A stretch of DNA of 64,000 bases from Aurantimonas endophytica (GCF_014196845.1 NZ_JACIEM010000001.1:1519730-1583729); one strand, 5' to 3'. Counted from the stretch's first letter, positions 8,045 to 17,628 are shown. The notes: generated from the sequence alone by a model not told the origin. Made by a program: numbers and translations.

Positions 8045-8563
8045 TTGGACACGACGCTCAGGCTGCTGGACGTTCCCGGTGGCCTTTCCTGGTCCAGTCC
8101 GGCGCTCTGGCTGTCGACATGGTTCGGCGCCGGGCTGGTCCATCCGCTCCGGGCCGGGCTCGCCGTTGCGACGGCCCTGTTCGCGGCGATCCTGCTGCGA
8201 CGCCGCGAATGGCTCGTCGCCTTTCTGGTAGCGGTCATGGCAATGGGGACGATAGGCGTCGTCCTCTGGGACGAGGCGGCCGGTACGGGTGACGACAGAC
8301 GTATCGTCGTCGACGAGGTCGCGGGATTCCTTCTCGTCGCCTCGGTACTCGGCGCTTCCCGATGGCAGCGCCTTTTGCTTACGGCACCGATCTATCTCGC
8401 GATCGACAGATCCAAGATCTGGCCGCTGGAGTGGCTCGAGGCCTTGCCGGGTGCGATCGGGGTGATGAGCGACGACATCGGCGCCGCCCTGCTGACCATC
8501 CTGCTCTTTCTCGCCATCGAGAAGCTTGTGCCGGCCAGCACGGGTCCCCGCGTCCGATCGTAG
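8045..8563 (+). CDS. Phosphatidylglycerophosphatase A-like membrane protein
   Basis: A 172-residue membrane protein with about four hydrophobic segments. It carries the PgpA-family signature pieces in order: IVVDEVAGFLL near residue 92 (family: IVxDEvxG), a RLLLTAPIYLAIDRSKIWPL segment where canonical PgpA has FRLFDIxKPxP, and GVMSDDIGAALLT near 145 (family: GIMLDDxxAG). PgpA enzymes dephosphorylate phosphatidylglycerophosphate to phosphatidylglycerol. The middle motif is changed, keeping D but not the KPxP, so activity is uncertain. Start TTG at 8045, five bases after the microprotein stop, with no clear ribosome binding site, so coupling is likely. Probably GSR-controlled through 7864-7888. 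Confidence 0.65.
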   Translation: MDTTLRLLDVPGGLSWSSPALWLSTWFGAGLVHPLRAGLAVATALFAAILLRRREWLVAFLVAVMAMGTIGVVLWDEAAGTGDDRRIVVDEVAGFLLVASVLGASRWQRLLLTAPIYLAIDRSKIWPLEWLEALPGAIGVMSDDIGAALLTILLFLAIEKLVPASTGPRVRS

Positions 8564-8586
8564 CGCCCGGGTCTGGACCGGACTGT

Positions 8587-9587
8587 TCAGGCCTGCAACA
8601 GCGTCGCCGCGCGCGCCGGCGGCAGCCGTCCTTCATCCACCGCGAAACAGGCGACCTCGGTCGCGCCGTGCCGCTTCAGCAGCGGCAGCTCAGTCCGGCA
8701 GCGCTCATTGGCATAGGGGCAGCGCGGGTTGAACGAGCAGCCGGGCGGCGGGTTGAACGGCGACGGCAATTCGCCGGTCAGGCGGATGCGTTCGGTCTTT
8801 TTGCCGGGATCGGTTGCCGGCGTCGCCGACAGGAGCGCCCGCGTATAGGGATGCAGCGGGTTGGCGTAGAGCGCGTCGACCGGAGCGATCTCCACTGGAC
8901 GGCCGAGATACATCACCATCACCCGGTCGGCGACGTGCCGGACGACCGAGAGGTCGTGGCTGATGAAGACGTAGGTCAGGCCGAGCCTGTCCTGCAGGTC
9001 GGCCAGGAGGTTGAGGATCTGCGCCTGGATCGACACGTCCAGAGCAGACACCGGCTCGTCGAGGACGAGGATCTTCGGCTCGAGGATGATCGCGCGGGCA
9101 ATGGCGATGCGCTGGCGCTGGCCGCCCGAGAACATATGCGGGTAGCGGCCGTAATGTTCGGGCCGCAGCCCGACTTCGGCCAAAGCCGCCTCCGCCTTCG
9201 CCCGGCGCTCGGCACGCGACAGGCTGGTGTTGATCTTCAGCGGCTCTTCGAGGATCGTCCCGACCTTCTGGCGCGGGTTCAGCGCCCCATAGGGGTTCTG
9301 GAAGACGATCTGCACGGTCGAGCGCAGGCGCTTGGCCTCGCTCTTGTCCCTGCCGGTGATCCGGACGCCGTCAATATCGAGTTGCCCCTCCGACGGCGTC
9401 TCGATCATGGTGAGCATGCGCGCGAGGGTCGACTTGCCGCAGCCGGATTCGCCGACGATCGCCAGCGTCTCGCCTTCCTCGACCGAGAAGCTCGCTTCCT
9501 TGACGGCCTTGAGCTCCAGCTGCTTGGCAAACATGCCGCGGCGGACCTCGTATATCTGGCTGACGTCCTTGGCGGTGACGATGGCGT

Positions 9588-9591
<4 letters not shown>
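8587..9591 (-). CDS. dppF: Dipeptide ABC transporter ATP-binding protein DppF
   Basis: A 334-residue ATPase of the peptide importer family. Walker A GESGCGKST is near residue 45, signature FSGGQRQRIAIARA near 155, Walker B ILVLDEPVSALD near 175, and the C-terminal oligopeptide-transporter extension has the PPGCSFNPRCPYAxxRC cysteine motif. Start ATG at 9591 overlaps the dppD stop (ATGA). A start at 9648 would add 19 residues that run back into dppD and is rejected. Last gene of dppABCDF, which runs on the minus strand. Confidence 0.92.
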
Positions 9592-10583
<992 letters not shown>

Positions 10584-10587
10584 GAGA

Positions 10588-11532
10588 TCAGCTTCGTTTC
10601 ATCTTCGGGTCGAGCGCGTCGCGCAGCCCGTCCCCGACGAGATTGATCGCCAGCACCGTGACGAGGATGGCGAGACCCGGGAAGGTCACCACCCACCACG
10701 CGCGCAGGATGAACTCGCGCGCCTCGGCGAGCATCGTGCCCCATTCCGGCGTCGGCGGCTGCGCGCCCATGCCGAGGAAGCCGAGCGCGGCGGCGTCGAG
10801 GATGGCGTTCGAGAAGGACAGGGTGGCCTGGACGATCAGCGGGCCGAGACAGTTCGGGAGGATCGTCACGATCATCAGGCGCAGCGGACCGGCGCCGACG
10901 ACGCGGGCCGCCGTGACGTATTCGCGCTGCTTCTCGGCCATCACCGACGCTCGTGTCAGCCGGACGAAATGCGGTTGCAGCACCAACGCGATGGCGATCA
11001 TCGCGTTGAACAGGCCAGGTCCGAGCACCGCGACGAGAACCAGCGCGAGGAGCAGCGAGGGAAAGGCGAGGATGATATCCATCACCCGCATGATCACCGT
11101 ATCAACCCAGCCGCCGACATAGCCGGCGATGAGGCCGAGCGAGATGCCGGTCGACACGGCGATGACCACGACCACGACGCCGATGAACAGCGAGTAGCGC
11201 GCGCCGTAGATCAACCGGGAGAGGATGTCGCGCCCGACCGGGTCGGTGCCGAGCAGATAGGTCATCTGCCCGCCGTCCTGGAAGGCCGGCGGCACCAGCA
11301 GGGCGCTGGTGTTGGTCAGCGTCGGAGAATGCGGTGCGATCAGCGGTGCGAAAAGCGCGGCGAGAACCACCAGCGTGAACACCACGAGGCCGCCGACGGC
11401 ACCCTTGTTTTCCGAGAAGTAGAACCAGAATTCCGCCAGCATGACGCGGCGGGCGCTCTTCGTCGGCTCGCGATCGGGGATTTCGGAGCCGACGCCCTCG
11501 GCGGCTTCCTGTGCTTCGATATGGCTCATCAA
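10588..11532 (-). CDS. dppC: Dipeptide ABC transporter permease DppC
   Basis: A 314-residue inner membrane permease of the OppC/DppC family. It has a long cytoplasmic N-terminus (about 40 residues), a first membrane segment near 45, the LLGTDPVGRDILSRLIYGARYSL signature near 100, and the EAA-type loop REYVTAARVVGAGPLRLM near 205. Start ATG at 11532 (a second ATG follows at once), six bases after the dppB stop. Forms the channel with DppB. No anomaly seen. Confidence 0.92.
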   Translation of the reverse strand: MMSHIEAQEAAEGVGSEIPDREPTKSARRVMLAEFWFYFSENKGAVGGLVVFTLVVLAALFAPLIAPHSPTLTNTSALLVPPAFQDGGQMTYLLGTDPVGRDILSRLIYGARYSLFIGVVVVVIAVSTGISLGLIAGYVGGWVDTVIMRVMDIILAFPSLLLALVLVAVLGPGLFNAMIAIALVLQPHFVRLTRASVMAEKQREYVTAARVVGAGPLRLMIVTILPNCLGPLIVQATLSFSNAILDAAALGFLGMGAQPPTPEWGTMLAEAREFILRAWWVVTFPGLAILVTVLAINLVGDGLRDALDPKMKRS

Positions 11533-11538
11533 GGCCTC

Positions 11539-12546
11539 CTATTGTGCCCTGACGCGGGGATTGATCACGCCGTAGAGGAGATCCACCACGAGATTGACGA
11601 ACATGATGATCATGGCGATCAGCAGCAGCCCGCCCTGCACGACCGGGTAGTCGCGGCGGAAGACGCTGTCGACCATCCACTTGCCGATGCCCGGCCAGGA
11701 GAAGATCGTCTCGGTCAGGATCGCGCCGGCGAGCAGCACGCCGACCTGCAGGCCGATCGTCGTCACGACCGGGATCAGCGCGTTGCGCAGCGCGTGGACA
11801 CCGACGACGCGGCGCTGGCCGAGCCCCTTGGCACGCGCGGTCCGGACGTAATCCTCGCCCAGCACTTCCAGCATGGCGGATCGGGTCTGCCGGGCGATCA
11901 CCGCGAGCGGAATGGTAGCCAGCACCACCGCCGGCAGGATCAGGTGCGACAGCGCCGAGGTGAAGGCCCCGGCCTGGCCGGAACGCAGCGAGTCGATCAG
12001 CATGAAGCCGGTGGTTGAGGGGAAATAATAGAGCAGCGAAATGCGCCCCGAAACCGGGGTCCATTGCAGGACGCCGGAGAAGAAGATGATCAGGAGGAGG
12101 CCCCACCAGAAGATCGGCATCGAATAGCCGACGAGGGCAGCGCCCATGATCGACTGGTCGAACCACGAGCCGCGCTTCACCGCCGCGAAGACGCCGGCCG
12201 GAATGCCGAGCACGATGGCAAGGACGATGGCGCAGAAGGCGAGTTCGAGCGTCGCCGGGAACAGCGTCAGGAACTCGTCCAGCACCGGCCGCCGCGTCGT
12301 GATCGACTGGCCGAAATCGCCCTGGAAGAGCCCGGTGAGGAAGTTCCAGAACTGGATGTAGATCGGCTGGTCGTAGCCGAGCAGTGCGGAGAGTTCGGCG
12401 TGGCGCTCCGGCGTCAGACCCCGCTCCCCCGCCATGATCAACACCGGATCGCCGGGCAGCAGGCGAATGAAGAAAAAGGCTACCAGTGCGACGCCAATGA
12501 AGGTGGGCACCAGAACGGCGAGACGACCGACGAGAAAACGTAACAT
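11539..12546 (-). CDS. dppB: Dipeptide ABC transporter permease DppB
   Basis: A 335-residue permease of the OppB/DppB family. N-terminal segment MLRFLVGRLAVLVPTFIGVA, family signature LLPGDPVLIMAGERG near residue 30, a periplasmic loop, five further membrane segments and the loop EDYVRTARAKGLGQRRVVGVHALRNALIP near 230. It follows dppA after a 128-base gap with a stem-loop at 12625-12652, which probably lowers expression of the membrane part relative to the binding protein. Confidence 0.93.
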   Translation of the reverse strand: MLRFLVGRLAVLVPTFIGVALVAFFFIRLLPGDPVLIMAGERGLTPERHAELSALLGYDQPIYIQFWNFLTGLFQGDFGQSITTRRPVLDEFLTLFPATLELAFCAIVLAIVLGIPAGVFAAVKRGSWFDQSIMGAALVGYSMPIFWWGLLLIIFFSGVLQWTPVSGRISLLYYFPSTTGFMLIDSLRSGQAGAFTSALSHLILPAVVLATIPLAVIARQTRSAMLEVLGEDYVRTARAKGLGQRRVVGVHALRNALIPVVTTIGLQVGVLLAGAILTETIFSWPGIGKWMVDSVFRRDYPVVQGGLLLIAMIIMFVNLVVDLLYGVINPRVRAQ

Positions 12547-12624
12547 GGAACCGTTCTACACGTTTTTGCGGGCGGCGACATGTTGCCGGGCGCCGTTGGC
12601 GTGGGGAGCAAGGCCCCTAAACGA

Positions 12625-12652
12625 GAGAGGGGCGGCTGTCGCCACCCCTCTC
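12625..12652 (-). promoter_or_regulatory. Intercistronic stem-loop between dppA and dppB
   Basis: GAGAGGGG (12625-12632) pairs with CCCCTCTC (12645-12652). The stem continues inward after a C-A mismatch with GGC/GCC. There is no U-run on the minus strand. Placed after the binding-protein gene like the choX/choW hairpin, so probably an mRNA stabiliser or partial attenuator. Confidence 0.65.
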
Positions 12653-12674
12653 CCTTTTCCACAGATTGCTCCGC

Positions 12675-14270
12675 TTACTCGGTGATGTCGACGCCGTCAA
12701 AGGTCATGTCGCCGAGCGGGCTCTGGACGAAGCCGGTGACGTTGGAGCGCATCGGCACGTAGACGACCGAATGGGCGATCGTCGCCCACGGCGCCTCACG
12801 CTTGAAGACGACCTGCGCCTCCTCGTAGAGCTCGGCGCGCTCCTCCTGCGTCGGCTTGGACTTGGCTTCCTGCACGAGGGCATTGAACTCCTCGTTGCAC
12901 CACTGCGCGCGGTTGGCGCCGCCAACCGCATCGCAGCCGAGCAGCACGGCCAGGAAGTTGTCCGGATCGCCATTGTCGCCGGTCCAGCCGAGCAGCACCG
13001 CGCCGTCACGGTCGGTCTGCGACGAACGCTCCAGATACTCGCCCCATTCGTAGGTGACGATCTCGACATTGACCCCGATGGCGCCGAAGTCCGACTGGAT
13101 CAGCTCGGCCATGCGCCGGGCGTTCGGGTTGTACGGCCGCGACACGGGCATCGCCCAGATCTTCATCGAAAGGTCGGTGACGCCGGCTTCCTCGAGCGCC
13201 GCCTTGGCTGCCTCGGGGTCGTATTTGTCGTCTTCCAGCGTGTCGTTGTACGACCACATCGTCGGCGGGATCGGCGCCTTGGCGACCTGGCCGGCGCCCT
13301 GGTAGACCGCGTCGATGATCGCCTGCTTATTGATCGCCATGTTGAGCGCGCGGCGCACTTCCGGCTTGTCGAACGGCGCCTGCTGGGTGTTGTAGGCGAG
13401 GAAGCCGATGTTCAGGCCTTCCTGCTCCATCACGGTGAGATCCGCGTTGTTCTGCAGGCTCTCGAGGTCGGCGGGATTCGGGTAGGACATGATGTGGCAT
13501 TCGCCGGCGAGCAGGCGCTGCTGGCGCACCGACGCGTCGGTGGTGATCGCGAAGACGAGGTCGTCGATCGGCTGGACGCCGCCCCAGTAGTCGTCGAAGG
13601 AGGCGTAGCGGATCACGGCGTCGCTCTGATAGGCGACGAACTCGAACGGTCCGGTGCCGATCGGGGCCTGGTTCAGCTGCGCCTGCTGGTTGTTCTCGGC
13701 GAGCTGGTCGGCATATTCCTTGGAAAGGATCGAGGCGAACGGCATCGCCAGATTGGCGATGAACGGGGCTTCCGGGCGGGCCAGCGTGAAGCGAACCGTC
13801 ATGTCGTCGACCTTCTCGACGGACGTCACGAGCTCCGGCATCGACATGGAGTTGTAATACTCCCACGACGCGCCGGCGACATACTGGTGATACGGATTGT
13901 CGGTCTTGCCCTGGCGTTCGAAGGAGAAGATCACGTCGTCGGCGTTCATCTCGCGCGTCGGCGTGAAGCTGTCATTGGAATGAAACTTGACGCCCGGCCG
14001 CAGCTTGAACGTGTACTGCAGCCCGTCTTCCGAAATCTCCCAGCTTTCGGCCAGGCCCGGCTCGACCTCGGTCGTGCCCTTCTTGAATTCGGTCAGGCGG
14101 TTGTAGATCGGGTGACCGGACGCATCGAAGGTGGTGCCGGCGGTGTACAGCGCAGGGTCGAAACCCTCGGGCGAGCCTTCCGAGCAATAGACCAGCGTCT
14201 TGGCCGAAGCAGCGGATCCGAGCGCCAGCGTCAGAGCGGTGGCGGCGAGGACCCGGGTCAACAATTTCAT
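12675..14270 (-). CDS. dppA: Dipeptide ABC transporter periplasmic binding protein DppA
   Basis: A 531-residue SBP_bac_5 family protein. Signal peptide MKLLTRVLAATALTLALGS with cleavage near ASA-K. The family signature near residues 30-60 (YCSEGSPEGFDPALYTAGTT) matches DppA rather than OppA or NikA. It binds short peptides in the periplasm and delivers them to DppBCDF. In related bacteria DppA can also carry haem or aminolevulinate, which cannot be decided here. Start ATG at 14270 with GGGAG upstream. The in-frame ATG at 14351 would put 27 residues before a perfect signal peptide and is rejected. A 7-bp GC hairpin lies in the leader (14293-14312). Confidence 0.93.
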   Translation of the reverse strand: MKLLTRVLAATALTLALGSAASAKTLVYCSEGSPEGFDPALYTAGTTFDASGHPIYNRLTEFKKGTTEVEPGLAESWEISEDGLQYTFKLRPGVKFHSNDSFTPTREMNADDVIFSFERQGKTDNPYHQYVAGASWEYYNSMSMPELVTSVEKVDDMTVRFTLARPEAPFIANLAMPFASILSKEYADQLAENNQQAQLNQAPIGTGPFEFVAYQSDAVIRYASFDDYWGGVQPIDDLVFAITTDASVRQQRLLAGECHIMSYPNPADLESLQNNADLTVMEQEGLNIGFLAYNTQQAPFDKPEVRRALNMAINKQAIIDAVYQGAGQVAKAPIPPTMWSYNDTLEDDKYDPEAAKAALEEAGVTDLSMKIWAMPVSRPYNPNARRMAELIQSDFGAIGVNVEIVTYEWGEYLERSSQTDRDGAVLLGWTGDNGDPDNFLAVLLGCDAVGGANRAQWCNEEFNALVQEAKSKPTQEERAELYEEAQVVFKREAPWATIAHSVVYVPMRSNVTGFVQSPLGDMTFDGVDITE

Positions 14271-14292
14271 GGGTGAACTCCCGAAAAGGCAA

Positions 14293-14312
14293 GGCGGGCA
14301 ACAGCGCCCGCC
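14293..14312 (-). terminator. Hairpin between mrp and dppA (terminator-like)
   Basis: GGCGGGC (14293-14299) and GCCCGCC (14306-14312) with a six-base loop. On the minus strand it is followed by TTGCCTTTTC. It may end mrp transcription or form the dppA 5-prime leader structure, as only 22 bases separate it from the dppA start. Confidence 0.45.
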
Positions 14313-14368
14313 GGAAGCGCGCATCCGACAAGTTTTGCGTTTTCCATGCAAGCTTAATTTTTGACCAC

Positions 14369-15583
14369 TTACTCAAAAACGATGGCCGGAGCCTTGGCCC
14401 CGCCCGCCGCATCCCGGTCCATTTCGGCGAGCGTCCGCGCGGCGATGTCCCGATAGACCGCGGCGTGTCGGCTTTCGGGTTCAGCGACGACGATGGGCCG
14501 TCCCGCATCCGACGTTTCCCGAATCACCATCTCCAGCGGCACCTCGCCCAGGAACGGCACACCCAGGCGTTGCGCCTCGGCCTTCGCGCCGCCATGGCCG
14601 AAGATGTCGTAGCGCGCGCCGGTATCGGGCGCGATGAAATAGCTCATGTTCTCGACGATGCCGAGCACCGGCACCTCGACCTTCCGGAACATGGCGAGGC
14701 CCTTGCGCGCATCGATCAGCGCGAGATCCTGCGGCGTCGACACGATGACGGCGCCGGCCAGCGGCACCTGCTGGGCCATTGTCAGCTGGGCATCGCCGGT
14801 TCCCGGCGGCATATCGACGACGAGCAGATCCAGCGTGCCCCATTCGACCTCCCGGAGCATCTGCGTCAGCGCGGACATAACCATCGGACCGCGCCAGATC
14901 ATCGGCGTCTCCTCGTCGACGAGGAAACCCATCGACATCGCCTTCAGCCCGTAGGCTTCGAGCGGGATCAGCATGCGCCCGTCGCCCGAGCGGGGCTTTT
15001 CCTTCAGGTTGAGCAGGCGCGGGATCGATGGCCCATAGATGTCGGCGTCGAGAATCCCGACCTTGAGCCCGAGCGCGGCGAAGCTCAGCGCGAGGTTGAC
15101 GGCGGTGGTGGACTTGCCGACGCCGCCCTTGCCGGATGCGACGGCGATGATCCGATCGATGCCGGGAACGCCCGGCTTGGACGTTGCCGGACGCGGGGCG
15201 CCCGAACCGCCGGCGGGCGCGGCACCGGAGCGGATCGCCTGGCCGGGCCTTCCCGGCTGCTGGGGCGGGACCGGCTGCGGCGACCGGGACGGCGTGCCCG
15301 CCGCCTTCTCGGCGGTCAGCGCCACGAGGGCGCTGGCGATCCCGTCGATCGACACGACGCGCCGCTCGATCTCCCGGCAGAACGGCTCGAAGCGATCGGC
15401 TTCCGCCGCCGGTACGGACAGCGAGAAGAACGCCTTGCCGTCGGCGATGAAGATATCCGACACCATGCCACGGGAGACGACGTCGCCCTTGCCGTCCGGG
15501 GCATCGAGCCCTCGCAGCAGTTCATGGATCGCGGATTTTTGTGCGTCGCTCAATGCCTGTCTCCATGCTGTGGCGGTCGCCAT
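14369..15583 (-). CDS. mrp: Iron-sulfur cluster carrier ATPase Mrp/ApbC
   Basis: A 404-residue cytosolic protein with an N-terminal MIP18/DUF59-like domain (1-100), a Pro/Gly-rich linker (100-145) and a ParA/MinD-type NTPase domain. Its deviant Walker A SGKGGVGKSTTAVNLA is near residue 150, Walker B VVDMPPGTGD near 255. Family members carry [4Fe-4S] clusters to apoproteins. Odd: the CxxC cluster motif normally found after ENMSYF is replaced by IAPDTGARYDIFGHGGA, with no cysteine there, a variant I associate with alphaproteobacteria. Start 15583; it is divergent from the HugZ-like gene at 15697. Confidence 0.9.
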   Translation of the reverse strand: MATATAWRQALSDAQKSAIHELLRGLDAPDGKGDVVSRGMVSDIFIADGKAFFSLSVPAAEADRFEPFCREIERRVVSIDGIASALVALTAEKAAGTPSRSPQPVPPQQPGRPGQAIRSGAAPAGGSGAPRPATSKPGVPGIDRIIAVASGKGGVGKSTTAVNLALSFAALGLKVGILDADIYGPSIPRLLNLKEKPRSGDGRMLIPLEAYGLKAMSMGFLVDEETPMIWRGPMVMSALTQMLREVEWGTLDLLVVDMPPGTGDAQLTMAQQVPLAGAVIVSTPQDLALIDARKGLAMFRKVEVPVLGIVENMSYFIAPDTGARYDIFGHGGAKAEAQRLGVPFLGEVPLEMVIRETSDAGRPIVVAEPESRHAAVYRDIAARTLAEMDRDAAGGAKAPAIVFE

Positions 15584-15696
15584 TGCCGTCGCAGATAACC
15601 CGCCTGCCAGGCAGTTCCAACGGCTGGGGCGCGGATTGTCCGGCCAGGGTCCGGATACGGGTGCCGTTCATCCGGCAACCGGCCTATGATCAGCGG

Positions 15697-16500
15697 ATGG
15701 ATGAGGTACCCGAAAACACGCCCGAGACAGCCGGATCACCGCGACCGGCTTCGCTGCTCCAGCCGGTCGACGAACAGGCCCGGGCGCTGGCGCGGCGCCT
15801 GCTGCGCGAGGCGCGCCACGGCGCGCTGGCCGTCGTCGGCCCCTCCGGTCATCCTGCGGCAAGCCGGGTGCTCCTCGCTACCGATTTCTGCGGCAACCCG
15901 GTGATACTGATCTCGAACCTGACGGCGCACGCTGCAGCGCTCGCCGCCGATCCGCGCTGTTCGATCCTCGTCGGTGAAATCGGCAAGGGCGATCCCCTCG
16001 CCCACGCCCGCCTGTCGCTCACCGCAACGGCCGCGCCGATCGATGCCGACGCTTCAGAGCGGCCGGCGCTGAGGGAGCGCTTCCTGTCGCGCCACCCCAA
16101 GGCGGCGCTCTACGCCGACTTCGCCGACTTCCACTTCGTCCGCCTGCAGCCGCTGGGCGCCGCGCTCAATGGCGGTTTCGGCCGCGCCTACGAGCTGGGT
16201 CCGACGGATTTCGTCGACGCCCCGGCCGCGGGGATGGAAGCCGCCGGCATTCGCGCCCGCGACCACATGAACGCCGATCACGCCGATGCCGTGGACCAGA
16301 TCGCGAATCGTGTCGGCGAGGCCGGCGCCGGCTGGCGTATCGTGACGATCGACGGCTCCGGGTTCGAGATCGGCCGGGGCGACCGGCTCCGGCACGTGGC
16401 GTTTACGCTCGACCCGGCCGGCTCCGGCGGCTTCCGGCAGGCATTTGTCGCGCTTCTGGCTGCGGCCCGGACGCCGGAGGGCGGTGCCGTCGCATCCTAA
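15697..16500 (+). CDS. HugZ-like FMN-binding split-barrel protein with DUF2470 domain
   Basis: A 267-residue protein. Residues 25-170 form a pyridoxamine-phosphate-oxidase-like split barrel (LARRLLREARHGALAVV, then SRVLLATDF and ILISNLTAHAAAL). Residues 185-260 form a DUF2470 domain (RARDHMNADHADAVDQIA). This combination is that of the HugZ haem-utilisation family, and the HMNADH motif supplies the haem-contacting histidine in HugZ (family knowledge). Haem degradation is plausible but not shown. ATG at 15697 chosen because homologous sequence begins soon after. The frame is open back to 15541. Its stop overlaps the stop of the convergent lipoprotein gene by two bases. Confidence 0.75.
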   Translation: MDEVPENTPETAGSPRPASLLQPVDEQARALARRLLREARHGALAVVGPSGHPAASRVLLATDFCGNPVILISNLTAHAAALAADPRCSILVGEIGKGDPLAHARLSLTATAAPIDADASERPALRERFLSRHPKAALYADFADFHFVRLQPLGAALNGGFGRAYELGPTDFVDAPAAGMEAAGIRARDHMNADHADAVDQIANRVGEAGAGWRIVTIDGSGFEIGRGDRLRHVAFTLDPAGSGGFRQAFVALLAAARTPEGGAVAS

Positions 16501-16808
16501 GGCTTGTAGCCTTCCGGGCAGGTCGCGCGGAAGCGCCGGTTGTCGCTGCGCAGATAGATGCACTGGCCGGGACTGCTGGCGGCCAGGCCGAGGACGCGAT
16601 CGCCTGCAGACGGAGTCGGTTCGGGAACCGTGCCTACGGTGAACGGGGCGACCTCCGCGCCTTCCAGCCCGAAGACCGCCCCGAAGACGGGGGGCAATCC
16701 GGCACCGGAACAGCCCGACAGGAACGCGCTGCAGACGAGCACGGCGCCCAGCGCACGACGGCTACGCCGCCGGAATTTCGCTTGAGAAAGATCGCTTGGC
16801 ACTTCCAT
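16497..16808 (-). CDS. Small lipoprotein of unknown function
   Basis: A 103-residue protein with a long basic N-region and a lipoprotein signal ending in the lipobox LSGC, so the mature protein starts at Cys32 and is anchored to the envelope. The mature part is about 70 residues with two further cysteines near the C-terminus (GQCIYLRSDNRRFRATCPEGYKP). The closing CIYL-RYSDN-type/CPEGY pattern echoes the C-terminus of the next lipoprotein (CRYSDGNIYRCPAGY), so the two genes look distantly related. ATG at 16808; an upstream ATG at 16835 is possible. No promoter consensus seen. Confidence 0.7.
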   Translation of the reverse strand: MEVPSDLSQAKFRRRSRRALGAVLVCSAFLSGCSGAGLPPVFGAVFGLEGAEVAPFTVGTVPEPTPSAGDRVLGLAASSPGQCIYLRSDNRRFRATCPEGYKP

Positions 16809-16947
16809 GGGTCCCCGCTTTCCGTGCAGCCGCATCTTGTAGCTCCGCCGTTTCTCCGCGGCAAAGCTCGAGCACTAAAAAGGCCGCCGGGATCTTGCCC
16901 CGACGGCCCTCCAGTAATCGTTATCGTGCGGAGATCGGCCGAGCCGA

Positions 16948-17232
16948 TCAGTAGCCCGCCGGGCAGCGGTAGATGTTGCCGTCGGAATAGCGGCAATATC
17001 CCGGACGCTCCTGCGAACGACCGACGACGTTGCCGACGACCGCGCCGGTGCCTGCGCCGATGGCGCCGCCGATGAGCGCGCCGCGTGCATCACCGGTGAT
17101 GCCGGCGCCGATGGCCGCGCCGCCAAGACCGCCGATGCCGGCGCCGCCTGCCGTGTAGCGATCTTCCGTCGTGCAGCCTGACGCCGCCAGCGTCAGCGCG
17201 GCAACTGCCGCCAATGAAAGCTTCCTGATCAT
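16948..17232 (-). CDS. Glycine-zipper lipoprotein (YMGG/Rick_17kDa-like)
   Basis: A 94-residue lipoprotein. Signal MIRKLSLAAVAALTLAASGC with lipobox ASGC at 17-20, then a glycine-zipper segment of GxxxG repeats (residues 30-72) able to insert in or line a membrane, then a short domain with two cysteines (CRYSDGNIYRCPAGY). Start ATG at 17232. An exact EcfG promoter (17271-17295) lies 39 bases upstream, so it is a likely general-stress gene, in keeping with its position next to the PhyR locus. Function unknown. Glycine-zipper lipoproteins are often stress-induced and envelope-stabilising (family knowledge). Confidence 0.8.
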   Translation of the reverse strand: MIRKLSLAAVAALTLAASGCTTEDRYTAGGAGIGGLGGAAIGAGITGDARGALIGGAIGAGTGAVVGNVVGRSQERPGYCRYSDGNIYRCPAGY

Positions 17233-17270
17233 TCCCAACCTCTCACTAAAAACTCGTCGTCCCGGTTCGA

Positions 17271-17295
17271 AACGATAGAAGATGACATTCGTTCC
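17271..17295 (-). promoter_or_regulatory. EcfG-type promoter of the glycine-zipper lipoprotein gene
   Basis: On the minus strand GGAAC (17295-17291), 16 bases, CGTTTC (from 17274): an exact consensus match. The predicted transcription start is about 30 bases before the ATG at 17232. Confidence 0.75.
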
Positions 17296-17314
17296 GTCAC
17301 GCGGGAAAGTGCGC

Positions 17315-17605
17315 TCAGCGGGCGGCAACGATCTGCGGTTCGGCGTCGAACGTGATCAGCAGCTGGCCGGACCGGCTGACTGCCCAGTCGATCGAGGCCG
17401 ATTGCTCGAAGACTTCCTCGTCCACGGCCTTGCAGGCCCCGAGGACGCGGCGGTCCGTCGAGCCGCTCAACCGGATCTGCAGCGGCAGGTCGTTCTGACA
17501 TTCCGCCAGCGTCTCGTACGCCGGCACGGGGACCGGGATTTCCTTACACAGCGTGGCGTCGCTCGAGCAGCCGACAAGCAACATGAAAGCAGCAACGTGT
17601 TCCAT
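17315..17605 (-). CDS. Conserved small exported protein of unknown function
   Basis: A 96-residue protein starting MEHVAAFMLLVGCSSDATLC: a short hydrophobic N-terminus followed by four cysteines in all (VGC, TLC, AEC, GAC), suggesting an oxidised periplasmic or envelope protein. Whether the N-terminus is a signal peptide or lipobox (LLVGC) is open. ATG at 17605 is set by AGGAG nine bases upstream, and the ATG at 17677 has no such support. A GGAAC-N16-CATT element lies directly upstream, so GSR control is possible. It lies in the stress locus between the lipoprotein and the sensor kinase. I do not recognise a named family. Confidence 0.7.
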   Translation of the reverse strand: MEHVAAFMLLVGCSSDATLCKEIPVPVPAYETLAECQNDLPLQIRLSGSTDRRVLGACKAVDEEVFEQSASIDWAVSRSGQLLITFDAEPQIVAAR

Positions 17606-17628
17606 GAAAACCTCTCCTTTGGTCAATA

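Noticed and set aside
15541..15696. N-terminal extension of the HugZ-like protein
   Set aside because: The 52 extra residues overlap the mrp start on the other strand, have no family similarity and no ribosome binding site.
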